From assembly GCA_963082975.1 (NCBI GenBank), contig OY720344.1:81084053-81148052 (forward strand): DNA of 64,000 nt, written 5' to 3'. This DNA comes from Labia minor (taxonomy: Eukaryota; Arthropoda; Insecta; Dermaptera; Spongiphoridae). Shown piece after piece: positions 33,401 through 45,117 of the stretch; positions within the stretch are counted from its first letter, which is position 1, and the number at the start of each line of letters is the position of its first letter. The translations under genes were made by a program, and so were the position numbers. The notes below the pieces were generated by a model. That model did no database searches and was not told the DNA's origin. It worked only from the letters and a program-made list of their open reading frames with translations.

Positions 33401-35424
33401 TATATATATATATATATGCATCTTCATTTCTTTAATAATGAAACTTAAATTATTAATTTATTATAAAAGTTCTCACACATTTTATCAATTAAACATTTTA
33501 TCTTAAATGTGATATTCTTTAAAGATCATATTTTTAAAAAATTATATATGTTGAATATTTATGTTAATAATAATAATATTCATATTATGTATAATGTTTT
33601 CCACATCCACTTTAAATCATTGTAAATTTTTGATTTAGGTACTTATTAATTACTTTGATTAAAAAAAAAGATTTTTCCTGTAAATTAAACCTACACAGAT
33701 CAATTATACTTACCAAAAACCTTTAATATATAAATTTTATAAAATTCTAACACAATTTTTAAGCTTAGATTAGACAAGATTTAATTGAATAACTCAAGTA
33801 TATCTTTAGATATTAGATATAAATAAATATTTTTAAAAAGAAATATGAAAAAAGATAATCAAGATTTATTTTGAAAAAAATTTTAAAAAATAAAAATAAT
33901 TTATTAAAGAGAGTGAGAGAATAAAGACCGAATAGAAAATTAAATTAATGTCGCTATGATATTCTAATTATTAATAATTTATACCAATAGTAAATTATTA
34001 AATAGGTGTATATAAATTAAAAATAAACATTCAAATTATTATTATAAAAGTATTTTTAAAATCAATTTTTCTATTATTGATATTTCAATTTTTCATTCAA
34101 TTTCCCTAGATTATCTATTTATAAATTTATATTCATAAAATGATATATAACAAAAAAAAAATGATATGTAATAAATAAATATACTTCCGTTTTTTTCAAT
34201 TTGATTTTATGATTATTCGTTAAATAAATATTCTCACTATATGTATTTACTAACGCAACCGAGTTGGTCAGTCAATTCGTAAATATTTCGTTTATTACTC
34301 CAAGTGGTTGAAATGGTCCAAATAAATGTCCATTTTATTGACTTACATTTAGATATATATGGTTTTTTTATCTTTTATTTGATCAAAAGGGCTTGATTGA
34401 AGATTCGAATCATACATTATATAGATTTATTATTTACCGAGGAGGGTAATTTATTTATTACTTTGAATTTTTATTACCTCATAGATCATGGGAATGAAAT
34501 TTTAGCCTAGGAAATGGTACACCATACCTTCCGTATACTACGTATCATATCTACTCTCTCTCTCTGACACACACACGCATACACATACATCACAAATTTA
34601 TATCGATATTTAGTGGTTATGTACCAATTATAAACCAGCACATTATATATTATATGCTACTAGCTGAATTAAACTTCCACCTTGAATAAATTAATTTCAT
34701 AATTTATTTTATATCTAGGAATTAAACTCATCTTGACGGACATTTTTACGTTATAATTGTGAAAGGGAATTTTACTTACTCAAAAAAAAAATTATTGTAC
34801 ATTCATACCCAAAAATATATTTAATTCTCATTTTTTGAAAATTAAATTTAAAATTAAAATGAATTTTAATTATAATATAATATTAATAAACAAATAAAAT
34901 ATATTTTAATTTCAATCTTTCAAAGTAATGACTTTTCTTAAGGCTCACATACATACAGAGACATACATCTATTCTAATAGATTTAATATAATATAATTAT
35001 ATAATAGATTTAATATAATATAATTAAAATTTAATATAATATAATTTTATACAAACAATGTGGTCTTTTAATAAAAATTCCCTTAATAATTATCAAAATA
35101 ACCACAAAAGCTTTAATAAATACATTTATTCTTGAAGAAAAAATATTTATCAAATAATAAACCAATGTATCTTTCGAATAATTAATAATAATTTAAAATA
35201 AAATAATTTTTTTTATAAATTAATAATTTTTAGTTTATCTCATTTTATAAATCAATTTTATAATTATATTCACTATGTATACTTGTATAGGAAGGATAGT
35301 ACATAATATTCATTTCTATCCCAATATCTATAAACTTATAATTTTATTTATCAGTATAATGAATATATAAAAATTATATATAATCGTTTATCTTTATTAT
35401 TGTTTTTTATTGTAATTACCTATG
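33401..35424. other. AT-rich stretch, no gene recognised
   Basis: Contains CT and CA microsatellites near 34553-34590 and a tandem duplication of ATAGATTTAATATAATATAA at 34977-35045. Otherwise stop-rich AT-rich DNA. Confidence 0.5.
34977..35050. repeat. Short tandem repeat of a 25-30-bp AT unit
   Basis: ATAGATTTAATATAATATAA recurs twice, with a third partial unit (TTTAATATAATATAATT). Confidence 0.75.
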
Positions 35425-35734
35425 TACGAGGGTGGGGTGAAAAGTTTCAGGCCTGACCAAGAAAACGATGTTTTTAAATTTTTTTTTTTTTTGCTTTATT
35501 TTTCAACATTCAAGATAGCTGAGACCTGTACAATGTCAGCTGAACGTGTACGAAATATTTTGGACAACCATTTGAACAATTAATTAAATTAATTAAATTG
35601 ATTAACTAAATTAGAACACCGTTATGAGAAATGTATCAGTGTTGATGGAGATTATGTTGAAAAATGAAGCAAAATAAAATTTAAAAACATCGTTTTTCTT
35701 GGTCAGGCCGGAGACTTTTCACTCCACCCTCGTA
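35425..35734 (+). mobile_element. Mariner-derived deletion element (MITE) with TA duplication
   Basis: Element 35427-35732 (306 bp), TA on each side, with long inverted ends CGAGGGTGGGGTGAAAAGT and ACTTTTCACTCCACCCTCG extending with few mismatches over about 50 bases. The interior keeps both ends of a mariner coding region: MSAERVRNILDNHLNN (from about 35533) and, after a deletion of the catalytic core, HRYEKCISVDGDYVEK with its stop codon (about 35621-35667). It arose from a mariner by a single large internal deletion. Confidence 0.9.
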
Positions 35735-36044
35735 TAACTAACAAATAAAATGTTCACATAATGAATTAATTGAAATTGAAATTGAAAATTTTTCTAATTT
35801 TTAAATAATTATAATATTGTATTCAAATTAATATTTGAATTCAATTATTTATATATGTCACTGCAATTTAAGAATATTTAAATTAATAAAGGGAGAGTAT
35901 ATATTACATTTTATATCATAGAGTTTCCAGAAAGGGTACAGTCCTTTCTTAAGACGCGTTGAGCAACTAATGCTCTAGTTTAATATACAATTTTATTGAA
36001 GCTTAATATTGTGATATATTGCTGAAAAAACTATGAAAATTCAA
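35735..36044. other. AT-rich spacer
   Basis: No feature seen. Confidence 0.5.
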
Positions 36045-36245
36045 ACATCACCTCTGACTTTTGTACGTCCTACGCAAGAGCAACAACGCCTATCAAGTCG
36101 GTTATATCAATTAGGTGTCCTATGGTCAGTATAACGGGTCCTATCAACCTTTAACTTGATTTTCTTGATCGGAGGAGCTACTTTTTATCAAGTAGCTTCC
36201 CAATGTTGATCCCGGAGGCTGGGTTGACTCTAACCCTTGCCATGC
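36045..36245 (+). repeat. Dispersed GC-richer repeat (family E), copy 2
   Basis: Contains CGTCCTACGCAAGAGCAAC, AACTTGATTTTCTTGATCGG, ATCAAGTAGCTTCCCAATG and GATCCCGGAGGCTGGG, in the order of the 8258-8445 copy. Non-coding. Confidence 0.65.
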
Positions 36246-36649
36246 GCTATCTCCCCTTCAAACATCACAAGTAACAAAAAAAAAATAAATTCAACATCAA
36301 CTTGATAATATAATGATCTTTTAAATAATCATTTTATTTATCTATATTTACCTTTCTTTGGCACTAATTACGTTATCTCTATATTTAATGTATTTTTCTA
36401 AATCTTCACCTATTAAAATTAGTATTCTATCGTTAATTTTTTATCGTCATCATTTTCTATCCCGTCACTTTCATCTATTAAAACAATTGTTTTGGAAATT
36501 TTCCAATATTAATAATTAGCCTTCTCTAATTAAATTTATCCTCCTTTTATAACTGAAACCGATTAAAATAATTAAAAATAACAGTTTTAATACAATCATA
36601 TTATTTTTTTACTCTTTTAAAATACAATCCAATTTAAATAAAAAAAAAT
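36246..36649. other. AT-rich spacer between two family E copies
   Basis: No feature seen. Confidence 0.5.
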
Positions 36650-36760
36650 CTCTGGCTTTTGAACATCCCACGCAAGGGCACGGTTGCCGCCTATGCGGGG
36701 TAGAGAAGTTATGTGATCAATACAACAGATCCTCTCAGTCTTTATCTTGATAATCCAATT
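36650..36760 (+). repeat. Dispersed repeat family E, copy 3 (5' half)
   Basis: CATCCCACGCAAGGGCACGG, TGCCGCCTATGCGGGGTAGA, GAAGTTATGTGATCAATACA and TCTTTATCTTGAT match the first half of the family. The 3' half is missing. Confidence 0.65.
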
Positions 36761-37772
36761 TAAATCTAAGAGAAAATATTAAAACAAAGAAATATATTTG
36801 AGGATATTAACTGACACGATTAATCATTATGCCAAACCTGACAATTTTTTAAAGTTAAATATCAAAGAACACTTCTGTTTGTGTTTTAAATTGAAATTAA
36901 AAAAATAAATAATAAATAGTATAAATTTGTTGACTAAAAAAATCTCTTCCATTTTCAATAAATATTGTTGTTTTTGTTTAATGATATTCTAGATTAAATT
37001 GTTTTTACTCGAATATAATATATTTTAGGTTATTATTATTATTATTAATGTTGATGTTGTCGTCATTTATGTTGTTATTGCATTAAATCATTTTAATTTG
37101 AATTTTAAATTGAATATTTTAATTAGATTTCGCTAATGTACTCCGGTTTTTTTTCCTTTATCTTTTGAATCCACACACACACACACATAAAATGAAATGA
37201 ATAACATATATATATATTATAATAATATGTAGATAAATAAATAAAAATGTTTTATTAGTAAAGGGGAAATGTAACATAGAATAATTATTCAATTTAAATT
37301 CGTATATTTAAATTTATTTATAAGTAAATGTCTTTATCGTATATGTATATAAATCTGTAGTCATAGATAGGTATATGTAGTATATATAAATATCCATTAA
37401 ACGAGTATATATTTAGTGATAATTTCTTTGACTCTCTGTAAATGAGAATTATTATTTGATTATATAATTACTGGCGTAGTTTTAAAAACAAAATAAATAC
37501 ATTTAGCTTATGTAAAATGGAAATTTACTACACTATTCTTTTTTTATTTTATGTAATTAATAAGTAAATTAGTAGTTTGCTTGTTAGATAGATTAAAAGT
37601 TAAATTATGTGGTATATAGAATTTCCGCGGTTTTTCGCACAATTAAATGGTTTTGATACATTTATCTCCAGCTACACTAACCCAATTGTTTCAAATGAAC
37701 ATGTGCTTAAAAGGTGACATTCAAGTTTAAATTTTTTGTTAAAATACTTTTCTATTTCGTTAATCATATAAA
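36761..37772. other. AT-rich stretch, no feature seen
   Basis: Contains (TTA)n at about 37032-37050 and (CA)n at about 37172-37188. No gene. Confidence 0.5.
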
Positions 37773-38399
37773 ATAAGTTGACCTGTGGCCAGGTCCTAAC
37801 CGACCGACGGTTTGAAGTAAATTAATTTCCAGCTACAGAAACAATTTCAAATAATTTTAATATATCTATTAATGAAATAAAAAAAAGATATGAATACATA
37901 AATAATAAATATAAACATTTTTAATTTTATTTTATTTATAATATATATGTAAGACCAGCCTGTGACGTCATGAATGGCTGGATGACGTCATATAATTTTA
38001 AATTAAGAAAAAACTAATATAGATGATTTTTCTCGATACAAAGTGCATGATTCGTGGTGATATGTAAAAAATCTCCTCATGTGAAATTTGGTGTGAAAAT
38101 AACCCTTCCCTTCCTATCGTCGATCGCTAATACTACCACTTCCGGTTTCCGGATTTGTACCAATACAAAGTTGATCAATTTATCATATTGATGCATTAAG
38201 TAAATATACCAAATCTCATCAAAATCCGTTGAGCCGTTCAGGCTGTACACATCTATATCGACGCACGTACGGACAGACATCATGCTAAAAATACTTTTTT
38301 CTGTTAAGAAAATGCATGATTCGTGGAGATATGTAAAAATCTTCACATGTGAAATTTGGTGTGAAAACAATACCTCCCTTACTATCGTCGGTCGGTAAA
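37773..38399 (-). mobile_element. Repeat family A, long subtype, complete, minus strand
   Basis: Both subterminal repeats are present: ACCGACCGACGGT near 37799 and ATCGTCGGTCGGT ending near 38396. The 3' hairpin GACCTG-TGGC-CAGGTC (37780-37795) is intact. Internally it has the duplicated head (about 38050-38125), a CGTACGGACAGAC microsatellite remnant, the core, and two perfect TGACGTCA palindromes 20 bases apart (37962-37989) within GTGACGTCATGAATGGCTGG. Frames through it are translations of the repeat, not genes. Confidence 0.85.
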
Positions 38400-38439
38400 A
38401 ATTATATTAATTTGAAACCGATGAAGAAAAATAGCAAAA

Positions 38440-38890
38440 AATTAAAACACCGAAAAATTTGTAAAGTCTATTTTGAAAATTATTTGAGTGACCGGAAGAC
38501 TTAGAAGTTATTTGTTCGATTTCGTTTCGGAGATTTTTCATGCCAAAGATGAATCTCACCCTGATCGGCCATTCACTAAAAAAGTCGATGATATTTTGCA
38601 ACTGGTGGAGCAATATTATATAAGAAAATAACAGAGGAACTAAACATCAACCACATGATAGTTTAGAGTTTTAGAGTCATTATGAAACTTAATTTATGAG
38701 AACGGATGAATAAAATTTGTTGTACTGAATTACCATTAATGAAATGAGATACTGAAGTCTAATAAAATCAAACCATATTGTCATATAAAAGAAAAAAATG
38801 AAGGAAATCATTACATGCAATGAAAAAATGGGTCTAATAAGAAAATATCACTGGTCAAAGGCTGATGACATTAACCATTATTTTTGAGTA
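38440..38890 (+). pseudogene. Mariner transposase relic (N-terminal to central part)
   Basis: Plus-strand translation in broken frames shows IFHAKDESHPDRPFTKKVDD then ILQLVEQ (38534-38610), the end of the first helix-turn-helix and the linker of mariner transposases. Next come LNINHMIV (about 38640), NKICCTELPLM, KSNKIKPYCHIKEKNEGNHY (about 38755-38815) and ENITGQRLMT (38843-38872), in the order expected toward the first catalytic region. Several frameshifts and stops; dead. It abuts family A and has no visible terminal repeats. Confidence 0.6.
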
Positions 38891-41102
38891 TAATTAAGAT
38901 TATGTTTAGTACCAATGGAAGAGAATTATCCATTATGAGATGCAGCAAAAATTACAAATTAATTAAAATTCTTTTTAATCATTTATAATGTTTTATTATA
39001 TTTCATATAATAATTTTATTTTTATCAATATTCATAACATGCAGATTTACACAAATTTTGTAAATAAAAGTTACAAAATGAATTTCAAAGTGGAATGTAC
39101 ACTTGATTTACATAATTCATTTATTTTTTCAATGTTAATAAGTTATTCTTTAATATAATTAATTATATATAATAATTTTTTTATTATTTATTAATTAGTA
39201 CTATTCAATATTATAATTTTCTTTTATTTTGACAGTAATTATATTCACATTCAGATATGAAATATTCCCTATAAAAAGTGAAACATGTTTTTTTCCCATG
39301 AATCCCAATATTATCTGTCTCCATTCAGAATACCTATAATAAATAAAATAACAAATATGAATCGAATAAAACAATGTTTACCTTTGTTTATATATAAAAC
39401 AAGTATATGCTTTTGAAATGTATAAAATATAAAATAACAAATGATGGATATATTTTGAATGAGTGTTATGAATTGAAAATACATTCACGGAATTTCATTA
39501 TATATATAAAAAATATGTAAAATAACTATTTCGAGATCCTCTTAATATTTATGTTATGATATTATAAATTATATACCTTTATGAAAAATTTAAATGAATA
39601 ATATATATATATATATATATTAAGTAAATAAATAATCACAATTTAATAATAATAAATAATTGAGGTTATTTCACCTTGTCGAGTATTTAATAAATTTTAA
39701 TGCTGGCTACATTAATTACATAGAAAATTCTAGACTAAAGCTTTTTAAAAAAAAATGGACTATTCATTTTATGAAAATAGAAATCGAAACCGCCCCTTTC
39801 GTGATTTATCTCTAACGATTATATGAAGCGAATACGAGTAGTGGTGGATGGAGAAAAAAAATGAAGAGGGGAGGGTGGGGAGTAGGTTGGTTTGGCAGAG
39901 AGAACTCCTCGTGACCAAACGTCGTTAAATGTCGAAATCCTTTCCCCCATTTATCGAGATTTTCTCTCTAAATGGATCAATTTTCAAACCCGTTTGACTT
40001 GGTTTGAGGGGATTGGAGAGGGTTTTTCGATGTGGTTAAAAATATATATTCTAGGCTTCCAGGACTTAAACTAAGTTAAGGAAGGCCTTAGTAATTTATT
40101 CCTGCGTGTCCCTGTGAGAGTTGGTTGGGTGGGCCAAGGACGCCGAAATCAGCCCCGAGAATCTAATCCCCCCACCCATTACTAATTCACCCTTTCAATA
40201 TCACAATTTTCCTTATATATTGTTATTTTTCACTTCCACTTCCGATACATATATTTATTTAACTTTACAACATTCCAATCATAGTTTACTACATGCATAC
40301 CAATCTATTATTATCTTCAAACAGGGTGTTTCAAAAAAAAAAATTAGTTGAAAATAAAATTATTATATTAAAAATTTTATATTAATTTAAAATGCCATTA
40401 AATCTGTTGAAAGTTTCACAAAACTTTCAATTATAACAATATTTGAAAATTATTCCTTCGACCATCCCTTTCCTGAACTAACTCAATCTAATTCTTATCC
40501 TATCTTATTTTCTTACATCCTTATATGTCATCCTATCTATCTTATTCCATTTTATTTCTCCATAAACAAACTGCTTATTATCTTTTTTCACCCTTTTCAT
40601 TTCATTGTGATTTCATTCTTTTTTAAACATCAATCTTAAGTCATTTTAGTTAGTCACACACTTTTATAAATTTTAGATTTTTAGATTTTATATTTAATTT
40701 TTAATTTTTATTAAATTTATTTGGTCATGTATGATATGAGAGATTTTATATTTAAATACCTTGAAGCTATTATCTTTCCCTAGAGTCATTGACTCCGCCT
40801 TAAAACCATATTATAGAACAAGCAAAATAAAAGTTTCAAAGTTTTGATCTTGATGCTCTTCAAATAATAATTTTTGTTAAATAAGCACTTTTACCTAATG
40901 AAGATACATGAAATTATGAAAGATAATGGAATTATAAAAAAAAATTAAAAAAATCGTTAACTTTTGTTTTAAATAAATATATGTATTATTTTACTTCAAG
41001 TTTGAATCTAAATAATTATGAATTGATTAAATTCATGCCGAAATTAATTTTATCTACCAATTTGTAGAATGATGAGTGAAGTGATTATCTTCAAAAACAC
41101 AT
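38891..41102. other. AT-rich stretch with one GC-richer island
   Basis: 39830-40200 is less AT-rich and apparently single-copy, with G-rich (GGGGAGGGTGGGGAG) and C-rich (AATCCCCCCACCC) segments. Open frames of 60 and 76 codons cross it, without a domain or obvious splice structure. (TA)n at 39601-39620. Confidence 0.4.
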
Positions 41103-41678
41103 CGTCTGTTTGGAAGAATACCGTCACAACTCAAAAATTATCATAATTGAAATTTTTATATAAAACTCTTGCTTATTGTCAACATATTATGTGGAAGAGA
41201 GGCACAAGTTGTAACTACTGTTAAAATCACTAGATAGCATTTAAAACAGTCTGTAATTTCCGCAGTTTTATACGGCCATTCTGTGTAAGACCGTAACATG
41301 TTAGTTGTGTCTTGATTGTTATTGTGGACTTATATGAAATAGTGTCACATTTTATAAAGTACCATGATTTTGATTTCATAGTTTTGGTGAATACAGTTGT
41401 GTTGGATTATTGTGCACTATTCAAAAGGCGAACTATTTTTTGGGCAAGACTGTTATATCTTTAAATAAGGGAGTGTAAAAGGGTTCGTAAGTGTACATAA
41501 ATTACAAATTATTATTCGAAATCATAGTTTAACATACCTCTCATTTATGTGTAGAACCGTTTGTTTCTATTATTTATCCCTGTAAAGATATAATTGTTTT
41601 AATATTTTACAAATTTTGAAATGCCTTTCCTGGAAATCTATTAATTTTGAGTTGTGATGGTATTCTTCCAAACCGACG
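41103..41678. mobile_element. Terminal-inverted-repeat element of unassigned superfamily
   Basis: 576 bp. The left end CGTCTGTTTGGAAGAATACC, continuing GTCACAACTCAAAA, and the inverted right end (CGTCGGTTTGGAAGAATACC, ATCACAACTCAAAA) differ at about 2 of 34 positions. ACAT flanks both ends, compatible with a 4-bp target duplication. The interior is AT-rich with no frame. A 4-bp duplication argues against mariner (TA), hAT (8 bp) and piggyBac (TTAA). Confidence 0.78.
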
Positions 41679-42629
41679 ACATATTCAACAAATATTAAAT
41701 TTTCTATTATAAAAAATATTATTAAATAAAATATAAGAAATATTATATATGAATAAATATATAAAGGAAGGAAAGGGAAATTGCTTGTTGTTTTTTTATA
41801 TCAAAATAAATAATATTTAAAACCTACTTTGAAAAGTGAAGGTGAAAAGCAGAACGTTTTTGCTTTAAGTTTCGCGAATATACCCTTCCACAATATATAT
41901 TTTTTAAATCAAATATTCATGTGAAACTTTTTAAAATGCTATATATATATATTGAATATATGAAAATGTATGAAACAGTTTAAGTTTTTCTTCTCCCTTA
42001 TTTTTATCTCTTATTTAAAAAAAATCTCCCTCTGGCGTTTTGCTCTTAGTCAATCGGTTTAACATTTTATAAAATAAAAACTTACAAAATTTGACTTGAA
42101 AATATATACATAATATCTTATGTTATATTTTTAAAGAAAAGTTCGAACCCATTTCTTATTATCTATCAGAACTAATAATAGAATTATGAATTGTTATTAT
42201 TATTATCATTATCATTAATACATATTTGATCTAATTAATCGTCTCTACTTTATATTAATAATTTTTTATTAGATTAAATTTTAACTAAAAATTAAAAAAT
42301 TAATTTCAATATTTTCAAATTTTGACATATAAGAAATATAACATATTGTTATAATAATATTTATAATATTTAATCCATAAATTGAATCAAAAGATAAATA
42401 ATTAATTTTATTTTTCAATTTTATCGATTATCAGATATAAAATATTTAAGATTTTTATATAAACATATTTTGGAGAGCCTTACACCTAATATGTATTATG
42501 ATATGGAAGTAACAATAAATAATCTATGTCTATATTTTCTATAAGTATATTTATATTATCTGTCCCTGTTAAATATTTTTTTTATAACCCTATTTAAGAT
42601 GAAGTTATATAGATTCTTGTACTACAAGC
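41679..42629. other. AT-rich stretch, no feature seen
   Basis: Stop-rich AT-rich sequence. Confidence 0.5.
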
Positions 42630-42760
42630 AATAAATACTTAGGATCTGGAATCACGAAGGATAATAATATTCGAGAAGAATTTAAATCGAGGTTGCCATC
42701 GGGAACTTTCGAGTTCCATAGAATCAGAGATAGATAGATAATTTTTCATATAAACATAAA
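42630..42760 (+). pseudogene. LINE 3' fragment with internal deletion
   Basis: ATACTTAGGATCTGGAATCA continuing through GATAATAATATTCG and AATCGAGGTTGCCATCGGG matches 838-912. It then jumps to AACTTTCGAGTTCCATAGA, which matches 1397-1440. About 490 bases of the LINE are missing between the two, so this copy is a deletion derivative of the element at 826-1440. Confidence 0.82.
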
Positions 42761-43740
42761 ATGCCAATTATTTTCGGATATGACTAAGTTAGCTTTTTGT
42801 CAATTTTAATATTTTAAATTTTATATATATCACATGATAAAAAATTAAACTAATAACAAAAATTAAATATAAGGTTTTTATCAAAAATCTTGTGTAAAAT
42901 ATAACTTTTTATATTATAATAATATAAATTATATTAAACTTTTTAATGACTTATCTCTATTTAATATAATATATTTATATAGTTTAACTTAGTTTATAAT
43001 TAAATTATAAAAATTAAAAATAATCAAGTTATATATCTATATATATATTTTAAGTTTATAATCTGTCACAATTTCTAATTTTCAAATATAAATTTAACAA
43101 TTTTTTTAAACAAATAATTAAAAAAATGATAATAATTTATTTATAAATGGAAAATAAAAACTTTTTTATGATAAACTCAACAAAAGTCATTAATTAATTA
43201 AAAGTTTGGGAGAAAATGTACCCCTTTGTACCAGTCTTAAATCACCTCCCTCTATCATTCTACCCTTTATTTCATATATATATATATATACATATATATA
43301 ACTTTATTTAGGCCATTAAAGCAAGATTAAGGTCCGTTTCAGCTCCAAAACTACCAATTCAAGGTCAAATAAACTAAGAGCAATACTGATTCTTTTTTCT
43401 TCATTCTTTTATTAAGAAACTTTGTAAATTAAAAAAAAGTAATAAAAGAATTAAATTAAATATTCTCTTTTTAAGAATTTTAACATATTTTTTCTTTTTG
43501 TTAAATGATAAAAATAATGAAAGAAATTAAAATAGGTGTGAAAAAAAACTTGGAATAAAATAAATGCCAAATTCTTTCATTGTAAATGAAAATTAAGCTG
43601 TTTAATTAGAATAAGTTAAAGTAATTAATTTTTTTCTATTTTAACAATCAAGTAAATTGAATTGATTAAAGTTAAAAGTTAAAATTTCATTTATATGTGT
43701 TCTCAACATAAGCATTATTATATATATAGTACTTTTATTT

Positions 43741-43775
43741 TTACCGACCGACAATAGTAAGGGAGGTATTGTTTT
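43741..43775 (+). mobile_element. Repeat family A, 5'-tip fragment
   Basis: ACCGACCGACAATAGTAAGG with GAGGTATTGTTTT, then similarity stops. A truncated insertion. Confidence 0.7.
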
Positions 43776-44239
43776 AAATTTTATTCGTCATGTAATATAC
43801 GTTCAGCTTTAATTCATTCTATTATATTAGTTATACCTATACATTTTATTGACAAACAGTGAATGAAGAAAATATTTCACATGTTGCACAGACCTTACTG
43901 TAATTTCATAATTTCATATTTACCAAAAGGTTATTTATAAATACAAATATGTTGTTGTTGAAATTGTGACAGATGAATCTTAAAAAAATAAATAAAAAAA
44001 TAGATATATAATATACCAAATAAATAAAAATATCAATGTATAACATACAAAATAAACAAATAAATAAATATAATCTATTTATTCTGAAATGTTTTTTCAG
44101 CCTCAACACAGCAATTCTGATATCAAAGAGTTTATGAATACTCTGTTCTTTTTCATGATGTTAAATTATATCATAGTTTTTTAATATTACAAAAACACAT
44201 ATTGCTAATATTAAATCCTACAAAAGGACAATGAAATCT

Positions 44240-44335
44240 ATAAAGTTGCTACCGCCTAAGCGAGGTAGAGATGTTATGTGATCACTACAACGAATCCTCT
44301 CAATTTTTATCTCGATCTTTCAATTTTTTGTAAGA
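44240..44335 (+). repeat. Dispersed repeat family E, copy 4 (partial)
   Basis: TTGCTACCGCCTAAGCGAGG, AGATGTTATGTGATCACTAC and CCTCTCAATTTTTATCTCGA match the 36650 copy. Confidence 0.65.
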
Positions 44336-45080
44336 TTGATGAAATTTGAAATTTCTCTTTGAGGTTCAGTAGTTCATTTGCCTCCTGAGCTACGGTCATC
44401 AGATTCATATTAATTTAAAATTAAAATGTTCGTGCAATGATTAAATTTTTATGGAGGTACAAAACCCTTTTAATTGATTCCTATCTAAAACTCAAATACA
44501 AATATTTAAATGTTAATTTAAAATACATAATATAATAAATAAATCCATTAGAGAGAATAAAATTAATGCATGGAAAATAAAAAATCCTATGTTTGAATAT
44601 CTTCAATATAAACATAGAATTAATAATTTTTAGCTTACTTTGATTTTTTTTATTTATAATATACATAACAATTATAGATTTGAATTTACTTTAAAAGACC
44701 TTTGTTTGTTATTTATAGTTATAATAAGAATTATTATTATTATTATTATTATTATAATTAACATATATTTTCTTATTATATTAATAATGCATGACATTTT
44801 GGCTCTTCCTGTCATTGGATGCTAAGGACGTCTGTCATTTGGCTTTGGCTTTATATTCAATGTCATTTCTATTAATGAGAAATTATTATTATCACAAAAT
44901 CTAAAACATATTGCTGATAGATTTAGTCTATGATCATGGAGCATAATTCAAATCATACAAAAAAATACAAAATGAATAAGTTAACAATAAAGGCATTCAA
45001 ATTGAATATAAATCAATGCCATAACTATGCATAATAATTAACATCCATTAAATTAGCGATGAAGAACTTGCCTAAATTAT

Positions 45081-45082
<2 letters not shown>

Positions 45083-45114
<32 letters not shown>
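45083..45114. repeat. (TA)n microsatellite
   Basis: About 32 bases of TA repeat. Confidence 0.95.

Positions 45115-45117
<3 letters not shown>

Noticed and set aside
38077-38370. 97-codon minus-strand frame
   Set aside because: It lies wholly inside repeat family A and its homologues in other copies are disrupted; a repeat translation.
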